Origin: Typhlomys cinereus
Taxonomy: Eukaryota > Chordata > Mammalia > Rodentia > Platacanthomyidae
Direction: 5' to 3'
Length of the DNA stretch: 64,000 nt
Assembly: GCA_023101885.1 (NCBI GenBank)
Contig: JALPQD010000006.1
Location: 13,811,585-13,875,584 of the forward strand
A program made the position numbers and the translations under genes. The notes beneath the pieces are model-generated. The model had not been told where the DNA came from, did no database searches, and worked only from the letters and a program-made list of their open reading frames with translations. Shown here in pieces: positions 34,985 through 46,222 of this stretch; the stretch's first letter is position 1, and every line of letters starts with the position of its first letter.

Positions 34985-35616
34985 GTTATGGTTGCATTTT
35001 GGTGTCAACTTAACAGTTGCAGACTTTTCGGGGCACAGCTGTGGAAGGTTAGTGGTTGGAATGGCCTTTGAATGAGTCTGCAGGTGCTTGATTGATTGTT
35101 GTAAAGAACCCAGCCCATGGTAGGTGGTGCTTTCTAGTGGTGAACCAGATGGTGAGGGGTGTAGGGAGGTGGGACTTGATCTTCCCTTGTCTTCTGTCGA
35201 CTTGCCATGATGCAAACATCATGTGCTTTTATAGCATCATGGCCTTCTTTGTTGCTGTTGCTGCTGCCTCTGTCCTTTGGCTGACTCAGAGCTTCATCTT
35301 CTCCACCACGTTGTTGTTGTTCCTGCTGTCTTTGAAGCCTGGTCTCTGGGCCTTGCTGCTGTTCACTATTCATAGTTAATGTTAGAGCCCAGCTGTTCTT
35401 TACCAACGTCAGAACCCAGCATTGACTCTCAAGAGAAGTAAGGCTTGAGGAGTTCTTGGGATCTTTTGGCTTTGTGGAGCATTCCAGTCAAGAACAAAGC
35501 AGCTACAAGTGGCTACTTTGAAGGACACTTTTTTATTGTGAATTATTTTAATAAATTTATTTTTATATATTACATTATATAGATTCTGTTTCTCCAGAGA
35601 ACCCTGACTAATACAG
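34985..35616 (+). mobile_element. MaLR-type solo LTR nested in an LTR
   Basis: It starts 'gttatggttgcattttggtg' + 'tcaactta', contains 'aacccagcccatggtaggtg', and has a CTG/GTT-rich middle (35252-35330). It ends 'agagaaccctgactaatacag', the usual 3' end of this rodent LTR type. On the right the host LTR continues with 'acatttcaaaccatggtac'. Confidence 0.7.
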
Positions 35617-35868
35617 GGAGACAACCTACATTTCAAACCATGGTACTTCACCCATAACCCCCACAGTCTCATTGTCATTTCACAATGCAATCTATACTCA
35701 GTCCATCTTTAAAAGTACAATAGTCTACATCAGTAGTCCAACCTAGTCTAAAAGTCCAAAGTCTAAATCCTTCTGTATAATGTAAAATACTTCCAAAATG
35801 CAATGGCACAGAATAGACATTTCCATTTCAAAAGAGAGGAATGGAGATATATCTAAGAAAGATGTACT

Positions 35869-36219
35869 GTTTACTCTGTGTTATTGTGAGAGAGAAAACC
35901 CAAAGTCAAGCAATTTAAAGGAGAAAGGAGATTTATTCAGGGGATACAGTCTTTCATGGTAGAAAAGGCATGTCTAGATGGCAGAAGCTGAAAAGGGTTA
36001 AGTCACATCCATCATAAAGGCTGAGAGCTACAAGACTATTAGCTGCAAAATTGGACCTCTCCCAGAAGTAGGGTGGAACTAATCCATTTCAAGACCCACC
36101 CCTTGTGACTACCTTCCTCCAGCAAGACTTCACCTCCTCAAGGTACTATGACCTTCCCTAACAACAAAGATTTAAACACATGAGCCTGTGAGAGGCAATG
36201 CACATTGCAAACCATGATA
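35869..36219 (-). mobile_element. MaLR LTR (second of the array)
   Basis: On the minus strand it reads from 'tatcatggtttgcaatgtgc' through 'aaggtcatagtaccttgagg', with an AATAAA (plus-strand 'gatttattcag'), to 'acagagtaaac'. It is shared in layout with the copies at 37791 and 45868. Confidence 0.75.
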
Positions 36220-37790
36220 CTCCTCCACCCCTGGCCACAACAGGCTCATTGCCATCTTATTATGCAATTCATATTCAATCCAACTTTAAAAGTATCAGGA
36301 CAAACCACATCAGTAGTCAACACAGTACAAAGCTAAAAGTCCAAAGTCCAAAGCCTTCTGTAAAATCAAAAGATAAGTTACATACTTCCAACATACAATG
36401 CACAGAATAAGCATTTGCTTTTCCAAAGGGACAAATGGGGACATACTCAGGAAAATTGGTCCAAAACAAAACAAAAAACTGGTAGGACAAACTCCAAATC
36501 CTGCAACTCCATGTCTAATGAGTGAACTTCTTGTTAAAATCATCTCAGTTCCAAAAGGCTTCAGTTCTACCCCTCCAGCAAAACTGCCCATATAACACAT
36601 CATTCTCTTGGTTTGACTCCTTCCAAGGTATACAACTCTCCTTTGCAGATGTCCCACATTGGCTCTGACATCTCTAACTGTTTACTTTTCAATGGCAAGT
36701 CAGAATTTAACTCCACAGCAGAAACTGCCCTTCCTGGGCCTCTAAATTGCAGGCTTTCTGTCACATGCTGCCTGATTTCTGCCATTCTTTGAAACCTTGG
36801 AGGAGGATTCCATGACCTCCTTGCTCTTGCATCTTTGATTCTTCTAAAGCCATAATCATGTGAATGACTTTACCAAGTTCTGCTATAACCTTCAAGTGGA
36901 GATTGGTCCCCTTGACTCACAGCTGGTTCAGCTTCTCTGTGATGACTGTAAGAAAAATCTCTCTTGGGCCTTTACTTTGGATGAGAAACAGATCTTTCCT
37001 TTAGCACTCCACCCTTTAGCTCATTCCTTCTAAAATGATTTGAATTTGTATAGGTGGGATCATTCTTAAGGATTTTGCCCTCAAGTAAGTGTCTCTCCTA
37101 TAATCCAAATGAAGAACAGGCTTTGGTTTACTAATGGAGTTAATATGTTTAGCAATAGTTGTCATTTTGCTCTCTACCTCTTCCTGGTTCAACTCTTTAA
37201 ATTTGCCACTGTATCTCTTTCCTCATTAGAATTCACAGTTTTTGCTTCTTTCTGCCTCATTCCTTCTTTTTCATAACTCTCAATAAGAGTGCTAAAAAGT
37301 AGCTATGCTGCACTGTCAAGACTGTCTGCCTTAAAAGTTCTTTTCTCAAATACTAAAATTTAAATTTAAGTAAGCTCCTAGGATGAGGGCAAAACTTTCT
37401 TAAATTCTCTACCAATTTGTCATTTGTCCAATTCTAAACACAGTCTTTGTTTCCTTCTGGACCATCGCAAGCTTGGCTTCCACTGTCTGCATCTCTAACA
37501 GCATCAATCTCTTTAAAGCTCTAACTAGAATGGCCTCTTAGGTTCTATCTTCAAGATGCAAAAGCTTTCCCAGCACGAAGTTCCTAATTTCTCTGTATTT
37601 CTCACAAAAAACAGTTCCAAAGGCACACTAGTCATATCACAATGATTGCCATACTGCTGGGTGCCAATTTTTCTCAGTTTCACAAATGGCAACTTCATAA
37701 ATTTTTCTCAGCTTCAAAGTAATTCATGTTGTGGTAGCAGATGGTCTTAATTTCACAGCAATACCCTACTCTTAGTACCAATTTCTGAGC
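36220..37790 (-). mobile_element. MaLR internal region
   Basis: About 1.57 kb bounded by two same-orientation LTRs. 'aagttacatacttccaacat', 'gcatttgcttttccaaaggg' and the end 'cttagtaccaatttctgag' resemble MaLR internal sequences such as THE1/MST-int as I know them. It is noncoding, and no gag or pol frame is visible, as usual for MaLRs. Confidence 0.7.
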
Positions 37791-38154
37791 TGGTTACTCT
37801 TTGTGTTGCTGTGAGAGAATACCCAAAGTCAAGCAACTTAAAAAAGAAGATTTATTCATCTTATGGCTCCAGAGGGGAGATACAGCATTTCATTGCAGAA
37901 AAGGCATGGCTGAGTGGTGGAAACTGGAAGAGGCTAAGTCATGTCCTTCATGAAGATGTGAACTGCAAGACTGCCTGCTACAAGAGCAGACCACTCCCAG
38001 AAATAATGTAGGACTAATCCACCTCAAGTCCCACCCCCTGTGACTGCCTTCCTAGAGCAAGGCTCCACCTCCTCAAGGCACCATGACCTTTCCAACTGAA
38101 GATTCAAACACATGAGCCTTTCACATGTTTGAAACTCACATTTCAAACCATGAT
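37791..38154 (-). mobile_element. MaLR LTR (third of the array)
   Basis: On the minus strand it starts 'tatcatggtttgaaatgtga' and ends 'agcaacacaaagagtaacc'. AATAAA lies on the minus strand (plus 'gatttattcatc'). It is the best-preserved LTR of the array. Confidence 0.8.
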
Positions 38155-38364
38155 AATCAGTCTATAACATAAAGACTGAAAACTGGCAGGACAAACTCTA
38201 AATCCTGCATCTCCAAATCCAGCAAACAAGCTTCTTGTTAAAACCTTGTCAGTTTTAAAAGGAAGTGAAGCTGCCTGTAGAATTCATCACTCTCTTGGGC
38301 TGGCTGCCCTCTAGGGTATGCAAGGTCTCCTTGGCAGATGTACCATATTGATTTTGGCATTTCT
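38155..38364 (-). mobile_element. MaLR internal region, part interrupted by L1
   Basis: The text repeats the internal segment of 36220-37790 ('actggcaggacaaactctaa', 'cttcttgttaaaaccttgtc'). It breaks at the L1 target site and resumes at 45125. Confidence 0.75.
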
Positions 38365-38380
38365 AACATCTTCATTTCTT
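38365..38380. repeat. Left target-site duplication of the full-length L1
   Basis: 'aacatcttcatttctt' is repeated exactly at 45109-45124 on the other side of the L1. Confidence 0.95.
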
Positions 38381-39417
38381 TTTTTTTTTAACATTTTTTA
38401 TTATTATTTCCACTCATATAAACTTAATAGGTAGACCAGTTCCCCCCCCTCCTCCCCCCCAAACCCTCTGCTCCCCCTCCCTCCCTCCCCATCTCCCAGT
38501 GCCTCCCCCCCAATTCCCAGAGAGTCCTTTATTGTGTATGCCTAATACACAATATCTTGGTCCTCCTTTCCGATGACATAAAAGGACCCAGTGGCATTTC
38601 CCTGAACCCTTTCTCATGTTCCCCTTAAGCATAGGAACACTTCTGTGGCCATCAATCCCTTGCCTCCAAGGATCTTGGTGCCTTTAGCTGATGTTAGAGT
38701 TTGTGAGGTCAATAGTGTGACGGACATGGCGCAGGGCATGCAAAGTCCTATTATGATTGCTTCAGCCCTATCTAGTGTGGAGACTCTTCAAATCATTGCT
38801 CCCCCCATCCTTTTGCTCTTACAATCTTACCGCCCCCTCTTCCGCAGATGTCCCTGAGTTTCAGGATGTGGGGGGAGATTAGGCTGGCTTAGTTCTGTGT
38901 GGATGATATAGTCTCTGATGTTCTGGATTGTGGATTGTGGTTTGTTGATTTTCTTTTGCAGTTTTGCTGCTCCTGCAATGCCCTTCACTCCATCCTGATG
39001 GGCACTGTATGTCACCCCCTGGTCAGAGACAAAAAACTGTTAAACTGGAGTCTTGTTATAATAGCACATTCAAGGGTAGATGTAATAAAAGCAGGAAACC
39101 TCGGTGAGGGAGGGATCAGTCACCCATTTGCAAAATGATCTCTTTTCATCTGCCAGACTATATGCCCTCCCCTTCTGGTGAGATCATACCCCCTCAGTTG
39201 TACATGATCAGGAACGAACGTCTGTGAACTTAACCAGGTGTCACATTACTTACTTGCCTTCCTTGGAGGTCGATTTTCTCTGCTGTAACATGGTCCCCTC
39301 TCTCCTTGTGTCTGGTGTGGCCCTCCAACCCCATCCCTCCTGTTCACAATCCTTGCAATTACCGTATTACATAGGTTTACCCTTGAGTGTCTCAATGTGG
39401 GCTGGGTGAGTTTGGTA

Positions 39418-42400
39418 CTAGGAGCCACCTATTAGGAAGTACATACGGCGCTTAACTTTCTGGGATTGGGATACTTCACTTAATATAATCGTTTCTAATG
39501 ACATCCATTTCCCAGCAAATTCCAGTAATTCATCATTTTTGATGGCTGAGTAGTACTCTATTGTATAGATGTACCATGTTTTCCTTATCCACTCGTCAAC
39601 TGTTGGACATTTAGGTTGATTCCATGACTTTGCTATTGTAAACAGTGCTGCTATGAACATAGTCGTGCTTGTGCTATCGAGGCGAACCTCTGCTGTATGG
39701 GGGGTTATTCCCAAAAATGGAATAGCAGGGCCATATGGCATTTCAATCTTTAATTTCTTTAAGAATCTCCAGACGGCTCGCCAGAATGGATGTATGAGCC
39801 TGCATTCCCACCAGCAATGTAGCAGAGTTCCCCTCTCTCCACATCCTCTCCAGCACTTGTTGTTGTTTGTATTATGGATTTTTGCCATCCTGACCGGGGT
39901 GAGATGATATCTCAGGGAGGTTTTGATTTGCATTTCCTTGATGGCTAAAGAAGTGGAGCATTTTTTAAGATATTTGTTAGACATTTTAATTTCATCTCTG
40001 GTAAAATTTCTTTTAAGTTCCAGGGCCCATTTTTTAATTGGGCGATTGGTTTCCTTGATGTTTAATTTTCTAAGTTTTTGTGCACTCTGGACAGTAGAGC
40101 TCTATCAGATATGTGGTTAGTGAAGATTTTCTCCCATTCTGTGGGTTGCCTTTGAGCTCGTGTTACAATCTCTTTATCTGAACAGAAGCTCTTTGATTTC
40201 ACAAGATCCCAACTGTTGAGAGTTGGTAGCAGTGACTGTGCCATTGGATGTCTGTTTAGGAAATGTTGGCCTAGCCCAATCAGGTCCGTTCGGTTATGAT
40301 TTTTATAGTCTCTGGCCTTATATTGAGGCCCTTCATCCATTGGGAATTAAGTCTTGTACATGGTGACAAGTACGGGTCCACCTTTAATCTTCTGCATGTG
40401 GAGATCCAGTTTTGCCAGCACCATTTGTTGAAGATGCTGTTCTTTTTCCATTGGATTCTTTGGGCCCCTTTGTCGAAGATCAAATGGCTGTATTTTTGTG
40501 GGCTTATATCTGGGTCCTCAACCCTTATCCATTGATCTGTGTGTCTATTTTGGAGCCAGTACCAGGCTGTTTTTATAACTATGGGTTTGTAGTATAGACT
40601 AAGATTCGGTATGGTAATACCTCCAGCAGTGTTTTTGTTACTCAGGATTGTCTTTGCTATCCTTAGGTCTTTTGTGCCTCCATATGAATTTTGAGATTAA
40701 TTGGTCAACTTCTTTAAAGAATGGCTTTGGGATTTTAATTGGTATAGCATTGAATCTGTATATTGCCTTTGGTAGGATGGTCATTTTTACGATGTTGATT
40801 CTGCCAATCCAGGAGCATGGGAGGTCTTTCCACCTTCTGATGTCTTCAGCAATTTCTTTCTTTAGGGTTTTAAAGTTTTCATTGTAAAGGTCTTTTACAT
40901 CCTTGGTTAGGCTTATACCAAGGTATTTCATTTTTTTAGGGGCTATAGTAAATGGGATTGTTTCTCTCAAGGCTTTTTCACTTCTTTCATTCTGGGCATA
41001 TAGGAAGGCCTCTGATTTTTGCACATTTATTTTGTATCCTGCCACCCTGCTGAACTTCTCAATTAGTTCCAGGAGCTTCCTGGTGGAGTTTTTGGGATCA
41101 CTCAGGTATAAGATCATGTCATCTGCAAATAGGGATAGCTTGACTTCTTCCTTGCTGATTTGAATCCCTTTTCTGTCCCTTTCTTGTCTTATGGCTTCAG
41201 CTAAGACTTCAAGTACAATATTGAATAGAAGTGGTGAGAGTGGACAGCCTTGTCTAGTTCCTGATTGAAGTGGGAATGCTTCCAATTGTTCCCCATTGAG
41301 CATAATCCTTGCTGTGGGCTTGTTGTATACAGCTTTTATTATATTGATAAAGGTTCCTTCCATTCCTACTGTCTCTAGCATTTTGATCATAAAAGGCTGT
41401 TGGATCTTGTCAAAGACTTTTTCTGTGTCTATAGAGAGTATCATGTGGTCTTGGACTTTGGACTGGTTTACATGATGAATTACATTTATTGATTTGCGTA
41501 TGTTGAACCAACCTTGTGTGCCGGGGATGAAGCCTACTTGGTCCCTGTGAATGATCTTTTTGATATATTTTTGAATCCGATTTGCTAAGACTTTGTTGAG
41601 AATCTTTGCGTCTCTGTTCATCAGGGAGATCGGCCTATAGTTTTCTTTTGTAAGTGAATCTTTATTAGGTTTTGGGATTAATACGATATTAGCTTCATAG
41701 AAGGAAATTGGTAGTGTTCCTTCCTTTGCTATTTGATGGAACAGTTTAAGGAGTATTGGTGTTATTGACTCCTTAAATGTCTGGTAGAATTCTGTGCTGA
41801 ATCCATCTGGTCCAGGACATTTTTTGGTGGGAAGATTCGAGATTACTTCTTCAATTTCCTTATATGTTATAGGGCCATTTAGGTAATTCACAACTTCCTG
41901 ATCCAATTTAGGTAAGATGTGTTTACTTAGAAATTCATCCATCTCTTGTGTGTTGTCAAACCTCACAGAGTACAAGTTTTTGAAATATGATGTTATAATT
42001 CTCTGGATTTCTTGGGTATCAGTAGTGATTACTCCATGTTCATTTCTAATTTTGTTAATTTGGGTTTTCTCTCTCTTGCTTTTGGTTAATTTAGCTAGGG
42101 ATGTATCAATCTTATTGATTTTTTCAAAGAACCAGCTTTTTGACTGGTTGATTTTTTCTATCGTTTTCTTAGTCTCAATTTCAGATATTTCTCCCCTTAT
42201 TTTGCTAATTTCCTCTCTTCTACTACTTTTGGGATCAGATTGCTCAAGTTTCTCTAAAGCTTTAAGCTGCATCGTTAAGTTATTTATTTCTGATGTTTCC
42301 ATTTTTTTGATGTAGGCATTAAGAGCTATGAACTTACCTCTTAGAACAGCTTTCATTGTCTCATTACCAGAGATTTTGGTAAGTTGTATTTTTGTTATCG

Positions 42401-43230
42401 TTCACTTTCAGGAAATCTTGAATTTCCTTTTTAATCTCTTCCTGAATCCAGTTCTCATTCAGCATCATATTGTTAAGTTTCCAGGAGTTAGTGTATTTTC
42501 TCTTGTTTGTTGTGTTGTGGATGTCCAGCTTTAGGCCGTGGTGGTCTGATAGGGCACAGGTTAGAATTTCAACTTTTTTGTATATGTGTAGATTCGTTTT
42601 GTGGCCCAATATGTGATCTATTTTGGAAAAAGTTCCGTGTGCTGCTGAGAAAAATGTGTATTCTTTTGTGCGTGGGTGAAAAGTTCGATAGAGATCTGTA
42701 AGGTCCATTTCTTTAAGGGTTTGATTAAGTTCCAAAGTGTCTCTGCTAAGCTTTTGACCTGTTGATCTATCCCATGTTGAGAGGGCGGTGTTGAAGTCCC
42801 CAAGACTTATCGTTTGGGGGTTGATTTCTTGCTTTAGATGCTGTAGGGTTTTCTTAATGAATGTGAAGGGGCCCGTATTGGGTGCATAAGTATTCAGTAT
42901 TGTGAAGTCTTCCTGGTGAATTGTACCTGTGACTAAAATGTAGTATCCATCTGTGTCTCTTATGATTTTCTTTGGTTTGAAGTCCACTTTGTCTGAAAGC
43001 ATAATTGCTACCCCTGCCTGTTTCCTGGTTCCATTAGCTTGTAAGATTTTGGACCAGCCTTTCATTCTTAGGATGTGCCTATCTTTTGTGGTGAGATGAG
43101 TTTCCTGAAGGCAGCAGATTTTGGGATTGTGGTTTTTAATCCAAGTTTGTAATCTGTGTCTCTTAATTGGCGAGTTAATACCATTGACATTTAATGTTAT
43201 AATGGAGAAATTATTTTTAATTCTGGACAT
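39418..43230 (-). pseudogene. L1 ORF2 (endonuclease/reverse transcriptase), frameshifted
   Basis: ORF2p makes the target nick and reverse transcribes L1 RNA. The endonuclease domain (43230-42364) keeps 'NVNGINSP', 'CCLQETHL', 'GDFNTALSTWD' and 'LSDHHG'. A shift near 42360 separates it from a 572-codon frame (42356-40638) holding '[19 protein letters not shown]' and the catalytic '[10 protein letters not shown]'. Another shift near 40640 and more near 40480-40340 and 40062 break the C-terminal region. The last piece (39984-39418) keeps the Cys/His motif '[18 protein letters not shown]'. The separate domains look conserved, so the element died recently. Confidence 0.93.
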
Positions 43231-43287
43231 TTTTTATGTTTAGTAGATTTTGTAAGCATGTTGTTTGATATTTATGTTTTGGTGGTA

Positions 43288-44340
43288 TTATACTTCCCTT
43301 CTGTTCTCCTGGATACGCTTGTTCTTTTCTTCAAGCTTGAGTATCGGTTCTAGGATTTTTTGAAGGCCTGGTTTGGTAGACATGTATCCCTTCAAGTTGT
43401 CTTTGTGCTGGAAAACTTTTCTTTCTCCCTCAATCATGACAGATAGTTTTGCCGGGTATATCAGTCTGGGTTGGCATTTTTGCTCATTTAATACTTGAAG
43501 TATGTCTCTCCAAGCTCTTCTTGCTTTTACTGTTTCCATTGAGTAGTCATTTGTTATTCTAATAGGTTTACCTTTAAAAGTGAGTTGCTTTTCTTCTCTT
43601 GAAGCTCTCAGCACCTTTTCTTTGTCTTGAATGTGGAGTGTTTTGACTATTATTTGCCGTGGCGATTTTCTATTTTGGTCGTATCTGTTTGGAGTGTGAA
43701 ATGCCTCTTGTATTTCGATAGGCCTCTCATTCTTCAGTTGAGGGAAGTTTTCATTTATGATGAATTGAAATATTTCCTCAGGTGTGGTATTTTGGGATTC
43801 TTGTTCTGGTATTCCATGAATGCGCATGTTAGGCTTCTTCAGGGTGTCCCATATCTCTTGAATGTTCCTCTCCAGTATCTTTTTGGCTTTAACAATCTCT
43901 TCCATTGAGCTGGTTAATTCTCCCACTTTGTCTTCAAGATCTGAAATTCTATTTTCTGCTTTGTTAGTTCTGCTGATAAGACTCTCTGTTGAGTTTTGGG
44001 TTGAAGATAACTTGTCTTTTAGTTCAATTTTAAACTCTGCCTGAGACTGTTTTAATTGCTCCATACCTATTTTTCTTTCTTGAACTGTTTTTCTCAACTC
44101 CTCCAAGTGCCTGTTGTGTTCCTGTTCAAAGTGGTTGATACGGTTGTTTAACTCTTCTTGCATAGTATTAATCATGGTAATGATCATACTCTGAAAGTCG
44201 TTATGTTGGGTCTGGCTTCCATGGCTATTTTCTGTGGATTTGTTCTGGTCGGAATCCCTCATTATGGGATTGATTCTTTTGGCAGGAGATTGGTCTTCTT
44301 GGGTTTTGTTTCTCGTGGATCTGCACTTTGACTTGTACAT
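43288..44340 (-). CDS. L1 ORF1p, intact 350-codon frame
   Basis: ORF1p is the trimeric nucleic-acid chaperone that coats L1 RNA in cytoplasmic RNPs. The frame runs 350 codons from 'MYKSKCRSTRNKTQEDQSPA' to a stop 57 bp before ORF2. Residues about 45-165 are Glu/Lys/Gln-rich with heptad character, forming the coiled coil. 'MRIHGIPEQESQNTTPEEI' near 172 opens the RRM. The C-terminal domain has 'RASREEKQLTFKGKPIRI' and 'YPAKLSVMIEGERKVF'. The first Met follows the 5'UTR directly. With ORF2 broken, this element could at most supply ORF1p. Confidence 0.9.
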   Translation of the reverse strand: MYKSKCRSTRNKTQEDQSPAKRINPIMRDSDQNKSTENSHGSQTQHNDFQSMIITMINTMQEELNNRINHFEQEHNRHLEELRKTVQERKIGMEQLKQSQAEFKIELKDKLSSTQNSTESLISRTNKAENRISDLEDKVGELTSSMEEIVKAKKILERNIQEIWDTLKKPNMRIHGIPEQESQNTTPEEIFQFIINENFPQLKNERPIEIQEAFHTPNRYDQNRKSPRQIIVKTLHIQDKEKVLRASREEKQLTFKGKPIRITNDYSMETVKARRAWRDILQVLNEQKCQPRLIYPAKLSVMIEGERKVFQHKDNLKGYMSTKPGLQKILEPILKLEEKNKRIQENRREV

Positions 44341-45071
44341 TGTTGTTTTGTTTTTTAGGACCTTTCAGTTTCTGTGTTTTTCACTGAATTGACGTAGTTA
44401 GTATTGTTACGCTTGCCAGTTATTACTCGTGCTTACCTTGGATTGGGTATGTTTGTGTATTGTTATTCTTATATCCTAGATGAGGCTACTAGGCTGTTAG
44501 TACGTCAGTTAAGTCAGGTTATGTTACCAGGGGGTGAATATTAGTTTGGTAGTGCACTTTTACGATTTAGTTTCTTGGTGAAATGTGGGGGTGAGTGGTG
44601 TACTCCCTGGAGTTGTATGTTGTGGGGTGGCTGTATGAGAAAGTTGATCTACAGCATTGATACTTTAAAGGATTAGTAAGGTGAAAAGAAAAAGTTTACT
44701 TATCTTTGGGCTGGATGAGAAGAAACTCGCCCACGTGATATAATGATTGTAGTGGAGTCCAGATGTATGGCCTGTGCTCCCTTTGTTCCTTAGAATTTTG
44801 CTTGAGTTTCCTTTGGGCTCTATTGAATTCTGAGTAGCAGTGTGTCTTCCGTGGACCACGTGCGTAGGTCTCCGGTGGGCCAGAGAGGCAGAGGGTCTGA
44901 TGTTGATGGCAGAATTCTTCACCTGGGACCTTGGGTGGGGGCAGGAGCGGGGCAGCGCGGAGGGGGCTGGGGTCGGTCCAGGTCGGGGGCGCAGGCCAAG
45001 CCACAGTCGGCCTGGGTGCTCGCCACCGCCGGAACGAGTGGGGCTCCAGGTTGGTTGGGGGCTGGGATGTG

Positions 45072-45104
<33 letters not shown>

Positions 45105-45108
45105 ACTC
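44341..45108 (-). promoter_or_regulatory. L1 5'UTR with CpG-rich internal promoter
   Basis: The 5'UTR of about 768 bp lies upstream of ORF1. Its outer third (plus 44880-45060) is strongly CpG- and GC-rich in an AT-rich region. The extreme 5' end is a (GA)n run (plus (CT)n at 45071-45100). L1 5'UTRs generally hold an internal promoter. That this one is active is inference. Confidence 0.7.
45071..45100. repeat. (CT)n microsatellite at the L1 5' end
   Basis: About 15 uninterrupted CT units, followed by 'actcactc' and the target-site duplication. Confidence 0.95.
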
Positions 45109-45124
45109 AACATCTTCATTTCTT
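45109..45124. repeat. Right target-site duplication of the full-length L1
   Basis: 'aacatcttcatttctt', identical to 38365-38380. Confidence 0.95.
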
Positions 45125-45867
45125 AATGGCAAACCAGGCTTTCACTCTATAGCATAAGCTACCCTTCTTGGACCTCTAAATTGTAGACTTCCTGCCACAT
45201 ACTGCCTGGCTTTCACCATTATCTGAAACCTTGGAAGAAGGGATTCACAACCTCCTTCATTTTGCATCTTTAATGCCTGTAAAACCAGGACCAGGTGGAT
45301 GACTTTGCCAAGTTCTGCTATAACCTTGAGTTGGAGACTAGCCCTTTTGATTCACAGCTGGTTCAACCTCTATGTGCTGACTGTAAGAAAAATCTCTCAT
45401 GGGTTTTTGCTTTGGAGGAGCAGATAATTCCTTTGAAACTCTGGCCTTCAGCTCTACCCTACCAAACAAATTTGCATTCTTATGTGTCAACCCCTTCCCT
45501 GAGGATCTTGTTCTCAAGGTAGGGCCTCTTCTATTATCCAAATGAAGAGCAGGCTTTATTCACTAGTGGAGCTACCATTTTGCTCTCTTCCTCTTCCTGA
45601 TTCAACTCTTCAAGGTCATCATAGTATTTTTCATCATCAAACCTCACAGCTTTTATCTTTTCTGCCTGATTCCTTACCCTTTTTCCTTATAACTCTGAAC
45701 TAAAAAATAGCCATGCCACACTGTCAAGATTTCATTGCCTCAAAACTTCTTCTGCCAAGCACTCAATTTTAGGCAAGTTTTCGGGACAAGGGCAAAACTT
45801 GATCAAACACTCTGCTACTGCATCTCTCCATTTCCCCCAAATTTCTGTACCAGCATTCTTTGTGCTG
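45125..45867 (-). mobile_element. MaLR internal region, continuation after the L1
   Basis: It resumes the segment broken at 38364 ('aatggcaaaccaggctttca') and runs parallel to 36695-37780 ('gatgactttgccaagttctg', 'tgactgtaagaaaaatctct'). It ends at the fourth LTR. Confidence 0.75.
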
Positions 45868-46222
45868 GTACATTCTTAGTGCTGTGAGATACCACTAAGT
45901 CTCAAACAACTTAAAGGGTAAAGGGAGATATTTTCACCTTATTGTTCCAGAGGGGAGATATAGTCCATTATGGCAGAAAAGTCATGGCTAGTTGTCAGAA
46001 GCTAAAGGCAGCCTTAGCAATGTCCAGAAAGAAGTCTGAAAGCAGCAAAACTGCAAGATGAGATCTCCCCTGGATATAGGATGGAGCTAATCAACATCAA
46101 GGCCCACCTCCTGTGACTGCCTTTTTCCAGCATGTTTCCATCTCTTAAAGGTGCCAAGCCTTTTCAAACAAAGATTCAAACACATGTGTCTGTGGGGGAC
46201 AACTCACATTTCAAAACATGAG
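45868..46222 (-). mobile_element. MaLR LTR (fourth of the array)
   Basis: Same layout as the LTRs at 35869 and 37791: 'ttaaagggtaaagggagat' then 'ggcagaaaagtcatggcta', and the far end 'cacatttcaaaacatgaga'. It is the most diverged of the four. Confidence 0.7.

Larger units (their letters stand above)
38381..45108 (-). mobile_element. Full-length L1 (6.7 kb) with 16-bp TSD
   Basis: On the minus strand it starts at 45108 with '(ga)n', followed by a CpG-rich 5'UTR of about 765 bp. Next come ORF1 (44340-43288), a 57-bp spacer, ORF2 (from 43230), and a 3'UTR with a G-rich tract ending in poly(A) at 38381. Exact 16-bp target-site duplications flank it. ORF1 is intact and ORF2 is broken by several frame changes. 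It is inserted in a MaLR internal region. It is the reference copy for the other family members in this window. Confidence 0.97.
34358..46222 (-). mobile_element. Array of four MaLR LTRs with three internal segments
   Basis: Four same-orientation (minus) LTRs of one type lie at 34358-35640 (split), 35869-36219, 37791-38154 and 45868-46222. They alternate with internal segments at 35641-35868, 36220-37790 and 38155-38364 plus 45125-45867. The internal text ('aactttaaaagtatcagga', 'cataatcatgtgaatgact') repeats between segments, so this looks like unequal recombination or repeated insertion of one element. A full-length L1 splits the third internal segment, and two plus-strand LTR pieces split the first LTR. 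MaLRs are nonautonomous ERVL relatives, and no retroviral protein frame is intact. Confidence 0.75.

Noticed and set aside
35252..35345. CTG/GTT-rich stretch considered as a trinucleotide expansion
   Set aside because: The units are interrupted and short and belong to the nested LTR.
38529..38555. Short palindrome 'attgtgtat...atacacaat' in the full-length L1 3'UTR
   Set aside because: A 9-bp stem in a single copy, easily produced by local mutation. Too little to claim a functional structure.
44696..45157. Open frames over 100 codons on both strands in the L1 5'UTR
   Set aside because: They come from GC-rich and (CT)n low-complexity text of the 5'UTR and are not conserved in the sister L1 at 32340-33060.
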